NCBI GenBank assembly: GCA_023700885.1
Contig: JAMPYA010000069.1
Coordinates: 1 to 9,806, forward strand
Reading direction: 5' to 3'
Origin: Flavobacteriaceae bacterium
Lineage (GTDB): Bacteria > Bacteroidota > Bacteroidia > Flavobacteriales > Flavobacteriaceae
Length of the DNA stretch: 9,806 bases
Part shown: positions 7,272-9,806 of the stretch, in pieces
Position numbering within the stretch: the stretch's first letter is position 1
How the letters are laid out: each line of letters starts with the position of its first letter
The notes under the pieces: model-generated
Told to the model about the DNA's origin: nothing
What the model saw: the letters and a program-made list of their open reading frames with translations, nothing else
Databases searched by the model: none
Translations under genes and position numbers: made by a program

Positions 7272-7302
7272 TTTGTTAAAAACAAAAGTAGTTGTATATT
7301 TG
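7272..7302 (+). promoter_or_regulatory. Strong Bacteroidota-type promoter of rpmH
   Basis: TTTG at 7272-7275, a 19-base spacer and TATATTTG at 7295-7302 form a complete match to the consensus at its ideal spacing. Transcription would start near 7307-7309, giving an rpmH leader of roughly 68 bases. It lies back to back with the pyrG promoter, about 130 bases away. This is the best promoter in the window, as expected for a ribosomal protein gene. Confidence 0.82.
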
Positions 7303-7375
7303 CCCACGCTTTTAGCAAGGGAAATGCTTTTGTATTAAACAATCAACGAATAGAAGATTTTAACGATATTTTGAA

Positions 7376-7534
7376 ATGAAAAGAACTTATCAACCATCGA
7401 AAAGAAAAAAAAGAAATAAGCACGGTTTTAGAGAAAGAATGGCAACTGCCAATGGTAGAAAAGTGTTAGCCAGAAGAAGAGCTAAAGGTAGAAAGAGATT
7501 AACAGTTTCTTCTGATCCTCGACCTAAAAAATAA
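7376..7534 (+). CDS. rpmH: 50S ribosomal protein L34
   Basis: L34 is a small, highly basic protein of the large ribosomal subunit. The 52-residue frame begins MKRTYQPSKRKKRNKHGF, the hallmark L34 N-terminus, and continues with FRERMATANGRKVLARRRAK (residues 18-37) and GRKRLTVS (38-45). More than a third of the residues are Lys or Arg. It carries a few residues (SSDPRPKK) beyond the usual L34 end. Most bacterial L34 proteins are about 44-46 residues; I believe a slightly longer C-terminus is common in this phylum. The start is fixed by the universal MKRT(Y/F)QPS sequence. In many bacteria rnpA and yidC follow rpmH directly. Here carB follows, and yidC lies beyond pyrG on the other strand. The gene has its own strong promoter and terminator. 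Confidence 0.98.
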   Translation: MKRTYQPSKRKKRNKHGFRERMATANGRKVLARRRAKGRKRLTVSSDPRPKK

Positions 7535-7557
7535 TGATAATTAATTGCGATATATAG

Positions 7558-7590
7558 AAGGTGTTACTAATTTAGTAACACCTTTTTTTT
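7558..7590 (+). terminator. Strong intrinsic terminator after rpmH
   Basis: AAGGTGTTACTA (7558-7569) and TAGTAACACCTT (7573-7584) form a perfect twelve-pair stem with a three-base loop. The T run extends to 7590. It begins 23 bases after the rpmH stop codon and ends 35 bases before the carB ATG, so it should largely uncouple carB from rpmH unless read-through occurs. Confidence 0.94.
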
Positions 7591-7625
7591 AATATAATAG
7601 AATTAAAAAATTAATAAAAAAAAAG

Positions 7626-9806
7626 ATGCCAAAAGACAATCAGATTAAATCAGTTCTAATAATAGGTTCGGGTCCTATAGTTATTGGTCAAGCTTGTGAG
7701 TTTGATTATGCAGGTTCTCAGTCTGTTAGATCATTAAAAGAAGAGGGAATTGAAGTAATACTTATCAATTCAAATCCAGCTACGATTATGACAGATCCTT
7801 CTATGGCTGATTTTGTGTATTTAAAACCATTAACAACAAAATCTATAATCGAAATTTTACAAAAACATCAAATTGATGCTGTTTTGCCAACAATGGGAGG
7901 ACAAACTGCATTAAATCTTTGTATTGAGGCACAAGAAAGAGGTATTTGGGATGAGTATAATGTGAAGTTGATAGGTGTCGATATTGATGCAATAAATATT
8001 ACAGAAGATAGAGAACAATTTAGAAAATTGATGATTGAAATAGGGATTCCTATGGCTCCCTCTAAAATTGCAACATCTTATTTAAAAGGAAAAGAAATAG
8101 CACAAGAATTTGGTTTTCCATTAGTTATTAGACCTTCTTTTACTTTAGGGGGTACAGGTGCTTCTGTGGTTTATAAAAAAGAACATTTTGATGAACTTTT
8201 AACACGTGGTTTAGAGGCTTCACCTATTCATGAAGTACTTATTGATAAAGCTTTGTTGGGTTGGAAGGAGTTTGAATTAGAATTGCTTCGCGATAAAAAT
8301 GACAATGTAATTATCATCGCTTCTATAGAAAATATGGATCCAATGGGAATTCATACAGGAGATTCTATTACAGTTTGTCCGGCTATGACTTTAAGTGATA
8401 AAACGTATCAAAAAATGCGTGATATGGCGATGCATATGATGCGTTCTATAGGAAATTTTGCAGGTGGATGTAATGTTCAGTTTGCAGTAAGCCCAGATGA
8501 AAATGAAGATATTGTGGCAATTGAGATTAATCCTAGGGTTTCTCGTTCTTCTGCTTTAGCTTCTAAAGCAACGGGTTATCCAATTGCAAAAATTGCAACA
8601 AAATTAGCCATTGGTTATCATCTAGATGAATTAAAAAATCAAATAACTAAAACTACTTCTGCCTTATTTGAACCAACTTTAGATTATGTTATCGTAAAAA
8701 TACCACGTTGGAATTTTGATAAATTTGAAGGTTCAGATAGAACTATCGGATTGCAAATGAAATCGGTTGGTGAAGTGATGGGTATTGGAAGATCCTTTCA
8801 AGAAGCACTTCAAAAAGCAACTCAATCTTTAGAGATCAGCAGAAATGGTATAGGTGCTGATGGTAAAGGTTCTAAAAATTATGATATAATCATTGAAAAA
8901 TTACAAAACCCAAGTTGGGATCGTGTATTTATCTTATATGATGCAATACAATTAGGAATTTCTCTAAATACTATTCATGAAATCACAAAAATTGATATGT
9001 GGTTTTTAAAACAATATGAAGAGTTATATTTATTAGAGAAAAAAATTACTTCTTTAACTTTAGAGACCCTTCCAAAAGAATTACTCTTAGAGGCTAAACA
9101 AAAAGGTTTTGCAGATAGGCAAATAGCTTTCATGTTAAAATGTTGGGAAAGTGAAGTATATAAAAAACGTGTAGATCTCAATGTTAAACGTATTTATAAA
9201 TTAGTAGATTCTTGTGCAGCTGAATTTGAAGCTCAAACTCCGTATTATTATTCTTCTTTTGAAAACATTATTTCTATAGGAAGCCAATCAACCTCTACAA
9301 ATGATAGTATCATAAGCGATAAAAAAAAGATAATAGTTTTAGGTTCTGGACCTAATAGAATTGGACAAGGAATCGAGTTTGATTACAGTTGTGTACATGG
9401 TGTGTTGGCGGCTAAAGAGTGCGGTTATGAAACGATAATGATTAATTGTAATCCCGAAACTGTTTCAACAGATTTTGATACTGCCGATAAACTTTATTTT
9501 GAACCTGTTTTTTGGGAGCATATTTACGACATTATTTTGCATGAAAAACCAGAAGGCGTAATAGTTCAACTTGGTGGACAAACAGCTTTGAAATTAGCAG
9601 AAAAGTTAGATAAATATGGAATTAAAATAATAGGAACTGATTTTAAATCCTTAGATCTAGCTGAAGATAGAGGACGATTTTCTGAATTATTAAAAGAATT
9701 AAAAATTCCATATCCAAATTTTGATATAGCAACTTCAGCTGAAGAAGCCATTGCTGTTGCTGATAAATTAAATTTCCCAATACTTGTAAGACCATCTTAT
9801 GTTTTG
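7626..9806 (+). CDS. carB: Carbamoyl-phosphate synthase large subunit, N-terminal 727 residues (3' end outside window)
   Basis: CarB makes carbamoyl phosphate from bicarbonate, ATP and ammonia supplied by the glutaminase subunit CarA, feeding pyrimidine and arginine synthesis. The frame is open from the ATG at 7626 to the window edge with no interruption. The first half (residues 1 to about 400) opens with VLIIGSGPIVIGQACEFDYA (10-29). It carries the ATP-grasp residues Arg129 (TEDR), Arg169 (VIRPSF), the GGTG loop at 175-178, Glu215, and Glu300/Asn302 in EINPRVSRSSALASKATG. Residues of about 400-555 are the helical oligomerisation domain. The second synthetase half restarts with IIVLGSGPNRIGQGIEFDY (569-587), showing the internal duplication, and the sequence stops inside the second ATP-grasp domain at VRPSYVL. 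E. coli CarB has 1073 residues. Whether the C-terminal allosteric domain is present cannot be seen. carA is not in the window, and no promoter element is evident in the 35 bases after the rpmH terminator. Confidence 0.97.
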   Translation, partial: MPKDNQIKSVLIIGSGPIVIGQACEFDYAGSQSVRSLKEEGIEVILINSNPATIMTDPSMADFVYLKPLTTKSIIEILQKHQIDAVLPTMGGQTALNLCIEAQERGIWDEYNVKLIGVDIDAINITEDREQFRKLMIEIGIPMAPSKIATSYLKGKEIAQEFGFPLVIRPSFTLGGTGASVVYKKEHFDELLTRGLEASPIHEVLIDKALLGWKEFELELLRDKNDNVIIIASIENMDPMGIHTGDSITVCPAMTLSDKTYQKMRDMAMHMMRSIGNFAGGCNVQFAVSPDENEDIVAIEINPRVSRSSALASKATGYPIAKIATKLAIGYHLDELKNQITKTTSALFEPTLDYVIVKIPRWNFDKFEGSDRTIGLQMKSVGEVMGIGRSFQEALQKATQSLEISRNGIGADGKGSKNYDIIIEKLQNPSWDRVFILYDAIQLGISLNTIHEITKIDMWFLKQYEELYLLEKKITSLTLETLPKELLLEAKQKGFADRQIAFMLKCWESEVYKKRVDLNVKRIYKLVDSCAAEFEAQTPYYYSSFENIISIGSQSTSTNDSIISDKKKIIVLGSGPNRIGQGIEFDYSCVHGVLAAKECGYETIMINCNPETVSTDFDTADKLYFEPVFWEHIYDIILHEKPEGVIVQLGGQTALKLAEKLDKYGIKIIGTDFKSLDLAEDRGRFSELLKELKIPYPNFDIATSAEEAIAVADKLNFPILVRPSYVL

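Noticed and set aside
8975..9181. Minus-strand frame of 68 codons
   Set aside because: It lies entirely inside carB, whose plus-strand frame is continuous and carries family motifs throughout.
9566..9751. Minus-strand frame of 61 codons
   Set aside because: It is the antisense of the second ATP-grasp half of carB, with no independent support.
1..9806. Search for a mobile element, CRISPR array, toxin-antitoxin pair or defence system
   Set aside because: The genes are intact or edge-truncated housekeeping genes plus one glycosyltransferase, the gaps are short, and I see no repeats, transposase or integrase motifs, or shift in composition marking an inserted system.

Overview
The window is an AT-rich stretch of chromosome from a member of the Bacteroidota, most likely a flavobacterium. 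The protein sequences, the absence of Shine-Dalgarno sequences before the starts, and repeated matches to the Bacteroidota promoter consensus (TTTG, about 19 bases, TAnnTTTG) all point that way. All the genes look like core or ordinary chromosomal genes. I see no transposase, integrase, phage gene, CRISPR array, tRNA, rRNA, toxin-antitoxin pair or defence cluster, and no convincing undescribed system.

Layout from left to right. The plus strand opens with the 3' part of recN (DNA repair ATPase). It is followed by fabI (enoyl-ACP reductase), with its own promoter element and a clear intrinsic terminator, and then by a membrane-associated family 2 glycosyltransferase that must start at a TTG codon. 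Transcription then converges: hemG (flavodoxin-type protoporphyrinogen oxidase), yidC (membrane protein insertase) and pyrG (CTP synthase) all lie on the minus strand in the transcription order pyrG, yidC, hemG. A strong terminator separates yidC from hemG, and each of the three genes has a promoter-like element just upstream. A divergent intergenic region at 7095-7375 holds two back-to-back promoters, one for pyrG and one for rpmH. On the plus strand, rpmH (ribosomal protein L34, 52 residues) ends at a strong intrinsic terminator. It is followed by carB (carbamoyl-phosphate synthase large subunit), which runs off the right edge of the window.

Functional links: carB and pyrG act near the start and at the end of pyrimidine nucleotide synthesis and flank the divergent promoter region. 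rpmH and yidC are neighbours in many bacteria (rpmH-rnpA-yidC); here they are split by pyrG and transcribed apart, with no rnpA between them. fabI serves fatty-acid synthesis and hemG serves haem synthesis. The glycosyltransferase is the only gene whose precise role cannot be named.

The points most worth a second look are modest. A promoter-supported reannotation of the pyrG start leaves a nearly leaderless mRNA. carB has no visible promoter although it follows a strong terminator. The glycosyltransferase has a TTG start. A HemG-type enzyme occurs outside the proteobacteria. YidC has a Met/Gln-rich cytoplasmic loop and a long basic tail.
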